Source: Eleftheria terrae (GTDB lineage Bacteria > Pseudomonadota > Gammaproteobacteria > Burkholderiales > Burkholderiaceae_C). Taken from it: 64,000 nucleotides of DNA. Position 1 is the first letter of the stretch. Each line of letters opens with the position of its first letter. The DNA is taken from contig NZ_CP106951.1 of the NCBI RefSeq assembly GCF_030419005.1, positions 5,022,001 to 5,086,000 on the forward strand. Reading direction: 5' to 3'. A program made the translations under genes and the position numbers. Positions 32,963 through 42,264 of this stretch are shown here, one piece after another. The notes under the pieces are model-generated. The model saw only the letters and a list, made by a program, of their open reading frames with translations. It searched no databases and was not told the origin of the DNA.

Positions 32963-32990
32963 CCGGGCGATTTTGTAGACAATCGCCCGG
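32963..32990. repeat. 10-bp perfect inverted repeat between the mutase and waaA
   Basis: CCGGGCGATT (32963-32972) and AATCGCCCGG (32981-32990) are exact reverse complements around the 8-base loop TTGTAGAC. No T run follows. It may be a weak terminator, a leader hairpin of waaA or a binding site. Confidence 0.45.
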
Positions 32991-33069
32991 TGCGAATTGC
33001 CCCCTTCCCCTACAGACAGTCCCGCGCCCATGGCGCGGCCCCGTGCCCTCCAGCCACGGAGGCGGCGCC

Positions 33070-34350
33070 GTGAGTGCGCTGCGCCGCGGCATGGCGCGGC
33101 ATGCCTATTCCCTGTTGCTCGGCCTGCTCAAGCCAGCCTACCTCTTCAAGCTTTGGTGGCGTGGCCGCGAGGAGCCGCTCTACCGTCATGCGGTGCTGGA
33201 GCGCCTCGGCCTGTACCGCGGCGGGCCCTCGCGCGACTGGGTCTGGGTCCACGCGGTCTCGCTCGGCGAGACACGGGCGGCGGCGGGCCTCATCGAGGCG
33301 CTGCGGCGAGAGCTGCCCGGCATGCGCCTGCTGCTCACCAACGGCACTGCCACCGGCCGCGAAGCCGGCGAGAAGCTGTTGCAGCCGGGGGACCGCCAGG
33401 CCTGGCTGCCCTATGACACGCCGGGTGTGGTGCAGCGGTTCTTCCAGCAGTTCCGCCCCCGTGTGGGGGTGCTGATGGAGACCGAGGTGTGGCCCAACCT
33501 GCTGCATGGCGCCCGCGATGCTGGCGTGCCCATGGTGCTGGCCAATGCCCGGCTCAGCGAGAAAAGCCTGAAGCAGGCGCGCCGGCTCGAGGCGGTGATG
33601 CGTCCCGCGGTGCATGCCCTGCGCCTGGTGCTGGCGCAGACCCAAGCCGACGCCCAGCGCCTGCGCGAAGCGGGTGCCGAGCCGGTCGAGGTCTGCGGCA
33701 ACGTGAAGTTCGACATGAACCCCGACGCCGAGCTGCTGGCACGCGGCCGGCGCTGGCGGAGCGTGGCCGGCGGGCGACCGGTGGTGGCAGCCGCCAGCAC
33801 CCGCGAAGGCGAGGAGGCGCCCCTGCTGGTGGCCTGGCAACAGCTGCCGGCACCCCGCCCCCTGCTGCTGCTGGTGCCGCGCCACCCGCAACGCTTCGAC
33901 GAAGTGGCAGCGATGGTGCAGGCCGCCGGCTTTCAGTTGCAGCGGCGCAGTGCCTGGGGCGAGCAGCCGCCGCCGCGGGCCGGCGAGGCCGATGTCTGGC
34001 TGGGTGACTCGATTGGTGAAATGCCGGTCTACTACGCGGCGGCCGACGTGGCGCTGCTGGGCGGCAGCTTCGCGCCACTCGGGGGCCAGAACCTGATCGA
34101 GGCCGCGGCTTGCGGTTGTCCGGTGGTGATGGGGCCGCACACCTTCAATTTCGCCGATGCAGCCGAGCTGTCGCTGCAGGCGGGTGCCTCGCTGCGGGTG
34201 GAGGGCCTGCCGCAGGGCGTGGAGCAGGCCTGCCGGCTCGCGCTGTCGGGTGAGCGCGAGCGCTGGGTGGCGAGTTGCCTGGCGTTTGCGGCGGCCAACC
34301 GCGGGGCGGCTGCCAGGATGGCTGCCCGCATTGCGACGCTGGCCGCGTGA
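33070..34350 (+). CDS. waaA: 3-deoxy-D-manno-octulosonic acid transferase
   Basis: GT-B glycosyltransferase adding Kdo to lipid A on the cytoplasmic face of the inner membrane, 426 aa. Membrane-associated N-terminus, catalytic glutamate E67 in WVHAVSLGETRAA, METEVWPNLL, and the C-terminal nucleotide site around LLGGSFAPLGGQNLIEAAACG and GPHTFNF are present. The GTG start at 33070 has GGAGG seven bases upstream; ATG at 33091 is an alternative. Confidence 0.95.
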   Translation: MSALRRGMARHAYSLLLGLLKPAYLFKLWWRGREEPLYRHAVLERLGLYRGGPSRDWVWVHAVSLGETRAAAGLIEALRRELPGMRLLLTNGTATGREAGEKLLQPGDRQAWLPYDTPGVVQRFFQQFRPRVGVLMETEVWPNLLHGARDAGVPMVLANARLSEKSLKQARRLEAVMRPAVHALRLVLAQTQADAQRLREAGAEPVEVCGNVKFDMNPDAELLARGRRWRSVAGGRPVVAAASTREGEEAPLLVAWQQLPAPRPLLLLVPRHPQRFDEVAAMVQAAGFQLQRRSAWGEQPPPRAGEADVWLGDSIGEMPVYYAAADVALLGGSFAPLGGQNLIEAAACGCPVVMGPHTFNFADAAELSLQAGASLRVEGLPQGVEQACRLALSGERERWVASCLAFAAANRGAAARMAARIATLAA

Positions 34351-34381
34351 GGCGGCCGGCACAGCGCCGAGGGGCGCCGGC

Positions 34382-35752
34382 TCAGGGGGCCAGCAGACGG
34401 CTGACCGGTGCCACGTCCTCAGGCTGCAGTTGCCCGGCGGCCTGCCGCAGCTTGAGGCTGTTGACCAACACGTCGTAGCGGGCCTGGGCCAGGTCGCGCT
34501 GGGTGGTGAAGAGCTGCGTTTGCGCATTGAGCACGTCCAGGTTGACGCGCACGCCGACCTTGTAGCCCAGCTGGGTGGCTTCCAGCGCCAGCTTGCTGGA
34601 GGCCTCCGCTGCTTCGAGCGCCTTCACCCGGGCCAGCTGCGACTGCACGCCGAAGAAGGCCTGCCGGGTGGCTTGCGCCACGCCGCGGCGGGCAGCCTCC
34701 AGGTCGTTGCGCGACTTGTCTTCGAGCAGCAGCGTTTCCTTGACCCGGTTCTGCACCGCGAAGCCGGCGAACAGCGGCAGCTTCAGCTCGACACCCACGG
34801 TGGCGCTCTTGGAGGTGCCGAGGCCCGAGGCGCCGGGCAGCATGCTTTGCGGATCGCCCTGCAGCCGGTTGCGCCCCACCTGGCCCACCAGATCCAGGGT
34901 CGGCAAGTGGCCAGCACGGGCCTTCTGCGTTTCCAGCTCGGCCACCTCAAGGCCGAGTCGGGCACGCCGCACCGCGGGAGCGGTTTCGGTCTGCGACACC
35001 CAGGCGTCGACGTTGGCCGGCTCCACCGGCGGCAGCGTGACGTTGCCGGCCAGCGGACGCGGATCGACACCACGGCCCACCAGCTGGTCGAGGGCGATCT
35101 GCTTGGTGCGCAGGTCGTTGTCGGCCGCAATCTCCTGCGCCGTCGCCAGGTCGAAGCGCGCCTGTGCTTCGCGGGTGTCGGTGATGGTGGCGGTGCCGAC
35201 CTCGAAGTTGCGCTTGGCCGAGGCGAGCTGCTCGGAGATGGCCTTCTTGTTGGCCTGCGCCGCGGCCAGCGCATCGCGTGCGCCCAGCACCTGGAAGTAG
35301 GCGTCGGCCACCCGCACGATGAGGTCCTGCTCGGCCGTCTGCAGCTCGGCCCTCGCCACCTCCAGCGCCCGCTCGGCCTGCTCGATGCTGGCGCTGTTGG
35401 CACGGTTGAACAGCGGCTGGCGGGCCGCCACGCTCACTTCGGTGCTGCGGTTGGAGCGCTCGGTGCCGCCGGCCGACTCGGCGTCGGAATGCGCATAGGT
35501 GCCGTTCAGCTCCGCCTTCGGGCGACGCAGCGCATAGGCCTGCTCGGTCTGGTAGCGGGCCGATTCGGCCTGCGCCCGGGCGGCCAGGTACTGCGCGTCG
35601 TAGCCGCGTGCCGCCTGGTAGATCTCGGCCAGGCTCTGCGCCTGCACCCCGGCGCTGCCGACGGACAAGGCGGCGAAGGCCACCAGCGACAGCATCAGGC
35701 GGGCCGTCGCGGGACGCCGGGGGCGGCGGGTGGGCTGCTGGGGCACGGGCAT
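34382..35752 (-). CDS. tolC: TolC family outer membrane efflux protein
   Basis: Outer-membrane channel of 456 aa with a signal peptide ending near GVQAQ (about residue 39). It shows two OEP repeats of coiled-coil helices, with LAEIYQAARGYDAQYLAARA in the first and YKVGVRVNLDVLNAQTQLF in the second, and AFFGVQSQLARVKALEAAE. It probably forms the exit duct for the RND pump encoded upstream on the same strand, being the last gene of the tetR-adaptor-pump-PCMT-rhodanese-tolC series. It converges with waaA. Confidence 0.93.
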   Translation of the reverse strand: MPVPQQPTRRPRRPATARLMLSLVAFAALSVGSAGVQAQSLAEIYQAARGYDAQYLAARAQAESARYQTEQAYALRRPKAELNGTYAHSDAESAGGTERSNRSTEVSVAARQPLFNRANSASIEQAERALEVARAELQTAEQDLIVRVADAYFQVLGARDALAAAQANKKAISEQLASAKRNFEVGTATITDTREAQARFDLATAQEIAADNDLRTKQIALDQLVGRGVDPRPLAGNVTLPPVEPANVDAWVSQTETAPAVRRARLGLEVAELETQKARAGHLPTLDLVGQVGRNRLQGDPQSMLPGASGLGTSKSATVGVELKLPLFAGFAVQNRVKETLLLEDKSRNDLEAARRGVAQATRQAFFGVQSQLARVKALEAAEASSKLALEATQLGYKVGVRVNLDVLNAQTQLFTTQRDLAQARYDVLVNSLKLRQAAGQLQPEDVAPVSRLLAP

Positions 35753-35816
35753 GGTTCTTCCTTCTGTTTGGAGTTCCGCTGGAAAGGCGAGGGGGAGAGA
35801 AAGGCGGGGCGACGCG

Positions 35817-36155
35817 CTAGTAGCGCGGCACGGCGGGATCGACCTGTTGCGACCAGGCGTCGATGCCGCCCTGCAGGTTGATCACGTCCTCATGGCCGTG
35901 CTGCTCCAGGTAGCGCGCCACCTGAAGGCTGCGCATGCCATGGTGGCAGACGCAGATGACCGTGCGCCCGGGCTCGATCTCGGCCAGGCGTGCGGGCAAC
36001 TGCTGCATCGGGATGTGCAAGGTGTCCGCCTGTGGCAGCCGCAATGCCGCCAGCGAGAACTCCCACGGTTCACGCACATCCAGCAGCAGCGGCCGCTCGG
36101 CGGGTGCTGCGTTGGCGATCAGGTGCTGGACGTCGTGAACGGTGAGCTGTTGCAT
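35817..36155 (-). CDS. Single-domain rhodanese-like sulphurtransferase
   Basis: Small cytosolic protein of 112 aa with one rhodanese fold. The active cysteine is in VICVCHHGMRSLQVA, with LLLDVREPWEF near the N-terminus. It could carry persulphide sulphur; the partner is unknown. It sits 6 bases after the PCMT-like gene and 64 bases before tolC, a neighbourhood that recurs in Burkholderiales. Confidence 0.9.
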   Translation of the reverse strand: MQQLTVHDVQHLIANAAPAERPLLLDVREPWEFSLAALRLPQADTLHIPMQQLPARLAEIEPGRTVICVCHHGMRSLQVARYLEQHGHEDVINLQGGIDAWSQQVDPAVPRY

Positions 36156-36161
36156 GGGGGT

Positions 36162-36827
36162 TCAGAAGCGGAACTTGGGCTGCTCTTCGAAGCCGAGCAG
36201 GCGAGGGGCCACGGTGTCGAACAGCACGGTGGTGCGCCAGGCGTTCTGGTCGACCCGGGTGACCAGCACGGCCTGCATGATGGGATCGTTGCCGACGATG
36301 GTGGCCAGGCGGCCGCCCACCTTCAGCTGGTCCAGCAACGATTGCGGCACGGTGGCCACCGAGCCGGAGGCCAGGATGACATCGAAGGGGCCTTCGGCCA
36401 GCGCGCCCTTGGAGCCATCGGCCTGGCGCACCTCGGCATTCATCACTGCGGCGCGCTTGAGGTTGTCGGCCGCGAAGCGGGCCAGCTCGGGATCGATTTC
36501 CAGGCTGAGCACGCGCTGCGCCTTGTGGGCCAGCAGGGCGGCCATGTAGCCCGAGCCGGCACCGATCTCCAGCACTTTCTCGTGCTTGCCGACGGCCAGC
36601 TCCTGCAGCAGCCGGGCCTCCACCTTGGGCTCCAGCATCGAGCGGCCTTGCGAGCCGTTGTCGACCAGGGGCACTTCCATGTCCATGAAGGCGAGGCCAC
36701 GGTGCGCCGCGGGAACGAAGTCCTCGCGTTTGACGACCGCCAGCAGCGACAGCACGGACTGATCCAGCACCTGCCAGGTGCGGATCTGTTGTTCGATCAT
36801 GTTGAAGCGGGCTTGTTCGATGTTCAT
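36162..36827 (-). CDS. Protein-L-isoaspartate O-methyltransferase family protein
   Basis: SAM-dependent methyltransferase of 221 aa. The SAM loop is KVLEIGAGSGYMAALLA, and the PCMT pattern REDFVPAAHRGLAFMDMEVPL and GGRLATIVGN are visible. In the family the enzyme repairs isoaspartyl residues, but this branch is divergent and its activity is not certain. The ATG at 36827 is preferred because homologous sequence begins MNIEQARFNMIEQQIR. It is placed between the RND pump and the rhodanese gene. Confidence 0.82.
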   Translation of the reverse strand: MNIEQARFNMIEQQIRTWQVLDQSVLSLLAVVKREDFVPAAHRGLAFMDMEVPLVDNGSQGRSMLEPKVEARLLQELAVGKHEKVLEIGAGSGYMAALLAHKAQRVLSLEIDPELARFAADNLKRAAVMNAEVRQADGSKGALAEGPFDVILASGSVATVPQSLLDQLKVGGRLATIVGNDPIMQAVLVTRVDQNAWRTTVLFDTVAPRLLGFEEQPKFRF

Positions 36828-36870
36828 GGGCCGTCCAGGCGGTGAGTAGGCGTTGCGGGAAAGTGGCATT

Positions 36871-39800
36871 TTATTTCGCCTCTCCCGCTGCGGCCGCCTG
36901 ATGCGCCCCCGTTGGAGCGGCCAGCTTGCGTTTGAGCCAGCTCGACAGGTCGTCCAGGTAGCAGTAGATGACAGGCACCACCACCAGGGTCAGCAGCGAG
37001 GACGTCACCACGCCGCCGATGACCGCCTGGCCCATGGGGGCACGCTGCTCGGCGCCCTCGGACAGCGCGAAGGCCAGCGGCACCATGCCGAAGACCATCG
37101 CCAGCGTTGTCATCAGGATGGGCCGCAGCCGCACCCGGGCGGCCATCAGCAGCGCCGCCTCGCGGTCCAGGCGGCGGCCGTCCCCGGCTTCGCCGCTGTC
37201 ACCGGTGCGCGCCCGGTTCGCGAAATCCACCAGCAGGATGGCGTTTTTCGTCACCAGGCCCATCAGCATCACGATGCCGATGATGGAGAACATGTTCAAG
37301 GTCGAGCCGAACACGAGCAGGATGAGCACCACGCCGATCAGCGTCAGCGGCAGCGAGGACATGAGCGCGATCGGCTGCAGGAAGCTCTTGAACTGCGACG
37401 CCAGGATCATGTAGATGAAGATCACCGCCAGGGCCAGCGCCGACACCGCATAGCCGAACGATTCCTGCATGTCCTTGGTGGCGCCGCCGAAGCGCCAGCG
37501 GTAGCCCGGTTGCAGCGCCGTCTGCTCCAGCACCTGCCGGATGTCGGCCGACACCTCGCCGAGCGAGCGGCCCGAGACGTTGGCGGTGATCTCGACCTCG
37601 CGGTTCAGGTCACGCCGGTTGATTTGCGTCGGCCCGAAGGACGGCCTCACTTCGGCCACCTGCGACAGCCGCACGATGCGGGTGCCGCCATCGGTTGCCG
37701 GCAGGCTCAGGCCCAGGCGCTGCAGGTCGGCCGCTGCATCGCGTGCATTCGGCGCCAGGCGCACCTTGACGTCATAGCTCTCGTCGTCCTCGGCCCGCCA
37801 GTTGCCGGTGGTCTGGCCGGCCACCAGCGCGCGCAGCGTGTCGGTCAGGCTGCCGACGCCCAGCCCCAGGTCGGAGGCCGCGTCGCGCTTCAGGCTCACT
37901 TCCACGGTGGGTTTGCTGGGCTTCATGGTGGTGTCCAGGTCCACCAGGCCGGCAATGGTGCGCAGCCGCGCGGTCAGCGTGTCGGCCAGGCGCTGCAGCT
38001 CGCGCAGGTCGCCGCCCTGCAGGGACACCGACAGCGGCTTGCCGCCGCCGACCGAGTCGAGCAGGCCCACATGGGTCACCGTGATGCCCGGCACCCGCGC
38101 CAGCCGCTCGCGCAGCAGCACCGACATGCGGTCCACGCCGAGCGAGCGCTGGTCGCGGTCGACCAGCCGCACCTGCAGCGTTGCATAGTTGCGGCCCTGC
38201 GCCTGGCCGGCGTTGAGGGTGGCCATCGTGTAGCGCACCTCGGGGAACTCGCGCACGATGGCGTCCACCTGGCGGGCCTTGGCTTCCGTCACCTCGATCG
38301 ATGAGCCGCTCGGCGTGTAGAAGCTGATGCTGGTCTCCGAGAAATCGGCCTTGGGCACGAATTCGGTGCCGAGCACCGGCACCAGCCCGAAACTCAGCAG
38401 CAGGCTCAGCGCCGCAATCCCGAGGGTGGCCCGCTTGTGGCGCAGCGACCAGGCCAGGATGCGCTGGTAGGCCACCGACAGCCGGTCCGAGAATCGCTCC
38501 ACCGCGCCGGTGAGGCGGCCCAGCGTGCGGTCGTAGCGGCTCGGCCGCCCGCCGCGCGCGCCTGGCCGGTGGTCGATGGCGGGGTCGTGCCAGACGCTGG
38601 ACAGCATGGGGTCCAGGGTGAAACTGACGAACATCGAGATCAGCACCGCCGCCACGATGGTCACACCGAACTGATGGAAGAAGCGGCCGATGATGCCGCC
38701 CATGAAGCCGATCGGCAGGAAGACCGCCACGATGGACAGCGTGGTGGCCAGCACCGCCATGCCGATCTCCTGCGTGCCGTCGAGCGAGGCGCGGCGCGGG
38801 TCCTTGCCCATCTGCACATGACGCACGATGTTCTCGCGCACCACGATGGCATCGTCGATCAGCAGGCCCACGCACAGGCTCAGCGCCATCAGCGTCAGCA
38901 TGTTGATGCTGAAGCCGAACCAGTACATGAAGAGGAAGGTGCCGATCAGCGCGATGGGCAGCGTCAACCCGGTGATGACGGTGGAGCGCCAGGAGTTGAG
39001 GAACAGGAAGACGATGGCGATGGTGAGCAGCGCGCCTTCCAGCAGGGTCTGGCGCACGTTCTTCACCGCCACCCGGATCGGCCGCGAGTTGTCGCTCACC
39101 ACGTCCAGCGCCAGGCCGGGCGGCAGTTCGCGGCGCAGCTCGTCGAGCACGCGGTTCAGCCCGTCCACCACGTCGATGGTGTTCTCGCCCTGCGCCTTCT
39201 GCACCGACAGGGCCAGCGTGCGGCGGCCGTTGAAGAGCGCCAGGCTCTCGACTTCCTGCGGTCCGTCTACCACGTCGGCCACCTGCCACAGCCGCACCGG
39301 CACACTGCTGCCGCCGCTGCCTTTGCGGGCCACGATGATCTGGCCGAAGTCCTGCGGCCGGCGGATCCGGCCGTTCACCTGCACCACCCGCTCGCTGGCG
39401 CTCGAGCGCAGCGCGCCAGCCGGCAGGTCCTGGTTCTCGTTGCGGACCGCCTGCAGCACCTGGTCCACCCCGACGCCGAGGGCCTCCATGGCCTCGGGGC
39501 GCAGGTAGATGTTGATCTCGCGCTCGAGGCCGCCGACCAGCGTCACCGAGCCGACGCCACGCACGTTCTCCAGCCGCTTCTTGACGACCTGGTCGGCATA
39601 GCTGCTCAGCGCCACCGGCGACTGCGTGCCGTCCGGGGAGGTCAGCGCCAGCGTGTAGACGGCTCGCGAGGCGGGGTCGAAGCGCAGCACGCGCGGCTCT
39701 TCCACTTCGTCGTGCAGCAGGGGCCGGACGGCGGCCACCTTCTCGCGCACGTCCTCCGCGGCCTTGCGACCGTCCATGTCGAGATTGAACTGCACGATGA

Positions 39801-40071
39801 CGACCGACTGGCCGTCGTAGGAGCGTGAGGTGAGCTGGTTGATGCCCGCGATGGTATTGACCGCTTCCTCGATCTTCTTGGTGACCTCGGACTCGACGAT
39901 CTCCGGCGAGGCGCCGGGGTAGGCCACCTGCACCACCACCACGGGAAACTCGACGTCCGGGAACTGGTCCACCTTCAGCCGCTGCAGCGCGAACAGGCCG
40001 AGCACCACGAAGGCCAGCATCACCATGGTGGCCAGCACCGGGTTCTTGATGGAGACGCGGGTGAACCACAT
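36871..40071 (-). CDS. RND family multidrug efflux transporter (HAE1/AcrB type)
   Basis: Inner-membrane proton-driven pump of 1066 aa with twelve helices and two large periplasmic loops. It begins [20 protein letters not shown]. The proton-relay aspartates are in [16 protein letters not shown] (fourth helix), and the tenth-helix region [22 protein letters not shown] is intact. It would act with the adaptor encoded directly upstream and the TolC-like protein downstream. Substrates are unknown. Confidence 0.95.
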   Translation of the reverse strand: MWFTRVSIKNPVLATMVMLAFVVLGLFALQRLKVDQFPDVEFPVVVVQVAYPGASPEIVESEVTKKIEEAVNTIAGINQLTSRSYDGQSVVIVQFNLDMDGRKAAEDVREKVAAVRPLLHDEVEEPRVLRFDPASRAVYTLALTSPDGTQSPVALSSYADQVVKKRLENVRGVGSVTLVGGLEREINIYLRPEAMEALGVGVDQVLQAVRNENQDLPAGALRSSASERVVQVNGRIRRPQDFGQIIVARKGSGGSSVPVRLWQVADVVDGPQEVESLALFNGRRTLALSVQKAQGENTIDVVDGLNRVLDELRRELPPGLALDVVSDNSRPIRVAVKNVRQTLLEGALLTIAIVFLFLNSWRSTVITGLTLPIALIGTFLFMYWFGFSINMLTLMALSLCVGLLIDDAIVVRENIVRHVQMGKDPRRASLDGTQEIGMAVLATTLSIVAVFLPIGFMGGIIGRFFHQFGVTIVAAVLISMFVSFTLDPMLSSVWHDPAIDHRPGARGGRPSRYDRTLGRLTGAVERFSDRLSVAYQRILAWSLRHKRATLGIAALSLLLSFGLVPVLGTEFVPKADFSETSISFYTPSGSSIEVTEAKARQVDAIVREFPEVRYTMATLNAGQAQGRNYATLQVRLVDRDQRSLGVDRMSVLLRERLARVPGITVTHVGLLDSVGGGKPLSVSLQGGDLRELQRLADTLTARLRTIAGLVDLDTTMKPSKPTVEVSLKRDAASDLGLGVGSLTDTLRALVAGQTTGNWRAEDDESYDVKVRLAPNARDAAADLQRLGLSLPATDGGTRIVRLSQVAEVRPSFGPTQINRRDLNREVEITANVSGRSLGEVSADIRQVLEQTALQPGYRWRFGGATKDMQESFGYAVSALALAVIFIYMILASQFKSFLQPIALMSSLPLTLIGVVLILLVFGSTLNMFSIIGIVMLMGLVTKNAILLVDFANRARTGDSGEAGDGRRLDREAALLMAARVRLRPILMTTLAMVFGMVPLAFALSEGAEQRAPMGQAVIGGVVTSSLLTLVVVPVIYCYLDDLSSWLKRKLAAPTGAHQAAAAGEAK

Positions 40072-40089
40072 GGCGGATTGGCCCGGGCT

Positions 40090-41310
40090 TCAGCGGCTGG
40101 CGGCCGGCGTGGCGGGCAGCGTGGCGGGCAGCGTGGCGGGCAGCGTGGCGGGCAGCGTGGCGGGCAGCGTGGCGGGCAGCGTGGTGACGCGCGCCGGCGT
40201 GCCTTCGCGCACGGCGCCCAGGCTCGCGTGCAGCACCGCGTCGCCTTCGGCCAGGCCGCCGGTGACGGCAACCCAGCCGTCGGTACCGTCGGCTCCCCGG
40301 CCGCGCTCGCCGAGCACGACCGGCCGCTGCACGACGCGGCCGCCCTGCAGCACTAGCACGTAGGGAGAGGGCCGGTCCAGCCGCACGCTGGCCTCTGGCA
40401 CCGCCAGGGCGGTGTGCTCGCCCAGCGCGACCCAACCGCTCGCGAACAAGCCGTGGCGCAGCGCCGGATGGGGCTGCACGCTCAGGTAGGCCGTCACCGC
40501 GCGGGTGCCGGCGGCCGTGCCCGGGTTGATGCGCACCACCCGCGCCGGCACCGCCTGCGCCAGGCCCTCCACCTGTAGCGAGGCCACGCTGCCGATGTGC
40601 AGCTGAGCCACGTCCTCCGGCGGCAGCGCCGCCTTCATCTCGATGCGGGAGAGGTCGACGATCTCGACCACCCGCGCATCCACGCCCACCCGCTCGCCAG
40701 CCTGCGCGAAGCGCTGCGACACCTGGCCCGGAATTGGCGATCGCAGCGCCGTGTCGTCGAGCGACTTGCGCGCGAGGTCGGCGCTGGCCTGCGCCGCCAG
40801 CAAGGTGGCACGGGCCGCCGCGGCATTGGAGACCGAGGTGTCGAGCGCATTGCGCGAGATGAAGCCCTGGTCCACCAGGGCCCGGTTGTTCTGCAGCGTG
40901 CGCTCGGCAATGTCCAGCTGGGCCTCGGCGGAGGCCGCTTGTTCGCGGGCCTGCTTCAGCCGCATGTCGTACTCGCTGGTGTCGAGCTGGCCGATGAGCT
41001 GGCCTGCCTGCACGGTGTCGCCCTCGCGCACATCGAGGCTGCGCAGCTCGCCGGCCACCTTGGCCTTGACGACCGCGGTGCGCACGGCCTCCAGGCTGCC
41101 CGACAGCGGCAGCCGGCGCACCAGCGCCTGGCGGCGCGCCACCACCAGGTCGGTCGGAGCGAGCTCGAGGGCGGCGGCCGCCGCACTCGACGGCCCGGGC
41201 GCCTGTGGCGCGCGCCGTGCAATCACTGCGCGGCCGATCACCGCGCCCAGCAGCAGCACCAGCACGGCGGGCAGCAGCCATTTCAGCGCTCGTTGCATGC
41301 GGACCCTCAT
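40090..41310 (-). CDS. RND efflux periplasmic adaptor subunit
   Basis: Membrane fusion protein of 406 aa: N-terminal anchor helix (about 9-30), lipoyl/hairpin region (VREGDTVQAGQLIGQLDTSEYD ... ALRSPIPGQVSQRFAQAGERV) and beta-barrel domain. The final 30 residues contain six exact LPAT repeats, encoded by a 12-bp minisatellite. The stop lies 18 bases before the pump gene. It bridges pump and outer-membrane channel. Confidence 0.92.
   Translation of the reverse strand: MRVRMQRALKWLLPAVLVLLLGAVIGRAVIARRAPQAPGPSSAAAAALELAPTDLVVARRQALVRRLPLSGSLEAVRTAVVKAKVAGELRSLDVREGDTVQAGQLIGQLDTSEYDMRLKQAREQAASAEAQLDIAERTLQNNRALVDQGFISRNALDTSVSNAAAARATLLAAQASADLARKSLDDTALRSPIPGQVSQRFAQAGERVGVDARVVEIVDLSRIEMKAALPPEDVAQLHIGSVASLQVEGLAQAVPARVVRINPGTAAGTRAVTAYLSVQPHPALRHGLFASGWVALGEHTALAVPEASVRLDRPSPYVLVLQGGRVVQRPVVLGERGRGADGTDGWVAVTGGLAEGDAVLHASLGAVREGTPARVTTLPATLPATLPATLPATLPATLPATPAASR
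40109..40184. repeat. 12-bp minisatellite, six exact copies
   Basis: GTGGCGGGCAGC is repeated six times without change (40109-40180), followed by a partial unit. On the coding strand it yields (LPAT)6 at the C-terminus of the RND adaptor. Perfect identity points to recent slippage; copy changes would add or remove four residues and keep frame. Confidence 0.97.
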
Positions 41311-41341
41311 TGTTTTCGTCTTGCTTTTGAGCGGTGCTGGC

Positions 41342-42031
41342 CTAGGGCGAGGAACCGGTCGAGGTCGCCGGGTCCGCCATCAGGCCGCGCAGCATCAGGC
41401 CGATGTGGTTGGCGATGAAGCGGCGCGGGTCCTGCGCGAGCGCTTCGGACGAGGGGCAGGCGCCGATGGAGTGCTTGTGCAGCGAGAGCATCAGCATCGG
41501 GAAGATGAAGGAATGGGCCGTGTCGAGCAACTCGATGGGACGGAACTCGCCACGATCGACACCGCGCTGCAGCAAGCCGGTGATGAGTTGCAGGCCCGGG
41601 TTGATCACTTCGGCTTCGTAGAACTGTGCCAGGTCAGGGAAGTTCCGCACCTCGGTGATGATCAGCTTGAAAATGCCGGAGGCCTGGGTCTCGCCGACCC
41701 GCTCCCACCAGGTGCGGGCCACCAGGTGCATCAGCTCGGCGGTGCTGCCCTCGAAACTGGCCACCATGTCGCCCCCCTGGGCGATGGTGAGCGACAGGTT
41801 GTGGCGGATCACCGCCTTCAGCAGTTCTTCCTTGCTGGGGAAATACAGATAGACCGTGCCCTTGGAAACGCCGGCGCGCGCAGCCACGTCATCGATCTTG
41901 GTGGCGGCGAAGCCCTTCTCGACGAACAAGTCGAGCGCTGCGTCCAGCAGTTCCTGCGGACGCGCCTCCTTGCGCCGGCGGCGTGAGGGCTCGGCATCGG
42001 CGGGCGGCGGGGCGGGCGGGCGAGGGGGCAT
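41342..42031 (-). CDS. TetR/AcrR family regulator
   Basis: Regulator of 229 aa. The N-terminal helix-turn-helix reads IDDVAARAGVSKGTVYLYFPSKEELL at about residues 41-66, preceded by a basic Pro/Arg-rich tail. The remainder is the helical ligand domain. It is the first gene of the efflux operon, 31 bases before the adaptor, and a TetR-type palindrome lies 16 bases upstream of its start, so autorepression of the whole operon is likely. Confidence 0.92.
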   Translation of the reverse strand: MPPRPPAPPPADAEPSRRRRKEARPQELLDAALDLFVEKGFAATKIDDVAARAGVSKGTVYLYFPSKEELLKAVIRHNLSLTIAQGGDMVASFEGSTAELMHLVARTWWERVGETQASGIFKLIITEVRNFPDLAQFYEAEVINPGLQLITGLLQRGVDRGEFRPIELLDTAHSFIFPMLMLSLHKHSIGACPSSEALAQDPRRFIANHIGLMLRGLMADPATSTGSSP

Positions 42032-42046
42032 CGAGGAACACTAATG

Positions 42047-42060
42047 ACTGACCGGTCAGT
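42047..42060. promoter_or_regulatory. Probable TetR operator
   Basis: ACTGACCGGTCAGT is a perfect 14-bp palindrome just upstream of the tetR start. TGACCGGTCA cores are common in operators of TetR-family efflux regulators. Confidence 0.65.
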
Positions 42061-42067
42061 AATGTAT

Positions 42068-42085
42068 CGTGCCAGGGCTGGCACG
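42068..42085. promoter_or_regulatory. Second inverted repeat in the tetR/macA intergenic region
   Basis: CGTGCCA-GGGC-TGGCACG is an exact inverted repeat with 7-base arms, 7 bases beyond the operator-like palindrome. It could be a binding site controlling either divergent unit. Confidence 0.4.
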
Positions 42086-42264
42086 GTCAAGCCGGGGGCG
42101 CGCCGGCCGGGCGGCGGCAGCCGTCGGCGCCGGCACGGCCATCCGCTGCCGCCTGGCCTGCAGTGTCGCCCAAGGGCGGCGGGCCTCGGCCGCAGGCAAG
42201 GTAAAGAAGCGTGAAGCCGGCCACGGCACGGTGGCCGGCGGCTGCAGCTTTCTAGAATCCGCCC

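Noticed and set aside
40109..40184. Regular repeats considered as a CRISPR array
   Set aside because: Units are 12 bases without spacers and encode LPAT in frame in a protein gene.
37772..41281. Very long open frame (1169 codons) over the RND adaptor and pump genes
   Set aside because: It is a shadow frame, rich in Arg/Gly/Ala, of two genes with clear domains on the same strand.
42079..42095. TGGCAC considered as the -24 element of a sigma-54 promoter
   Set aside because: The matching -12 TTGC element is missing at the needed distance.
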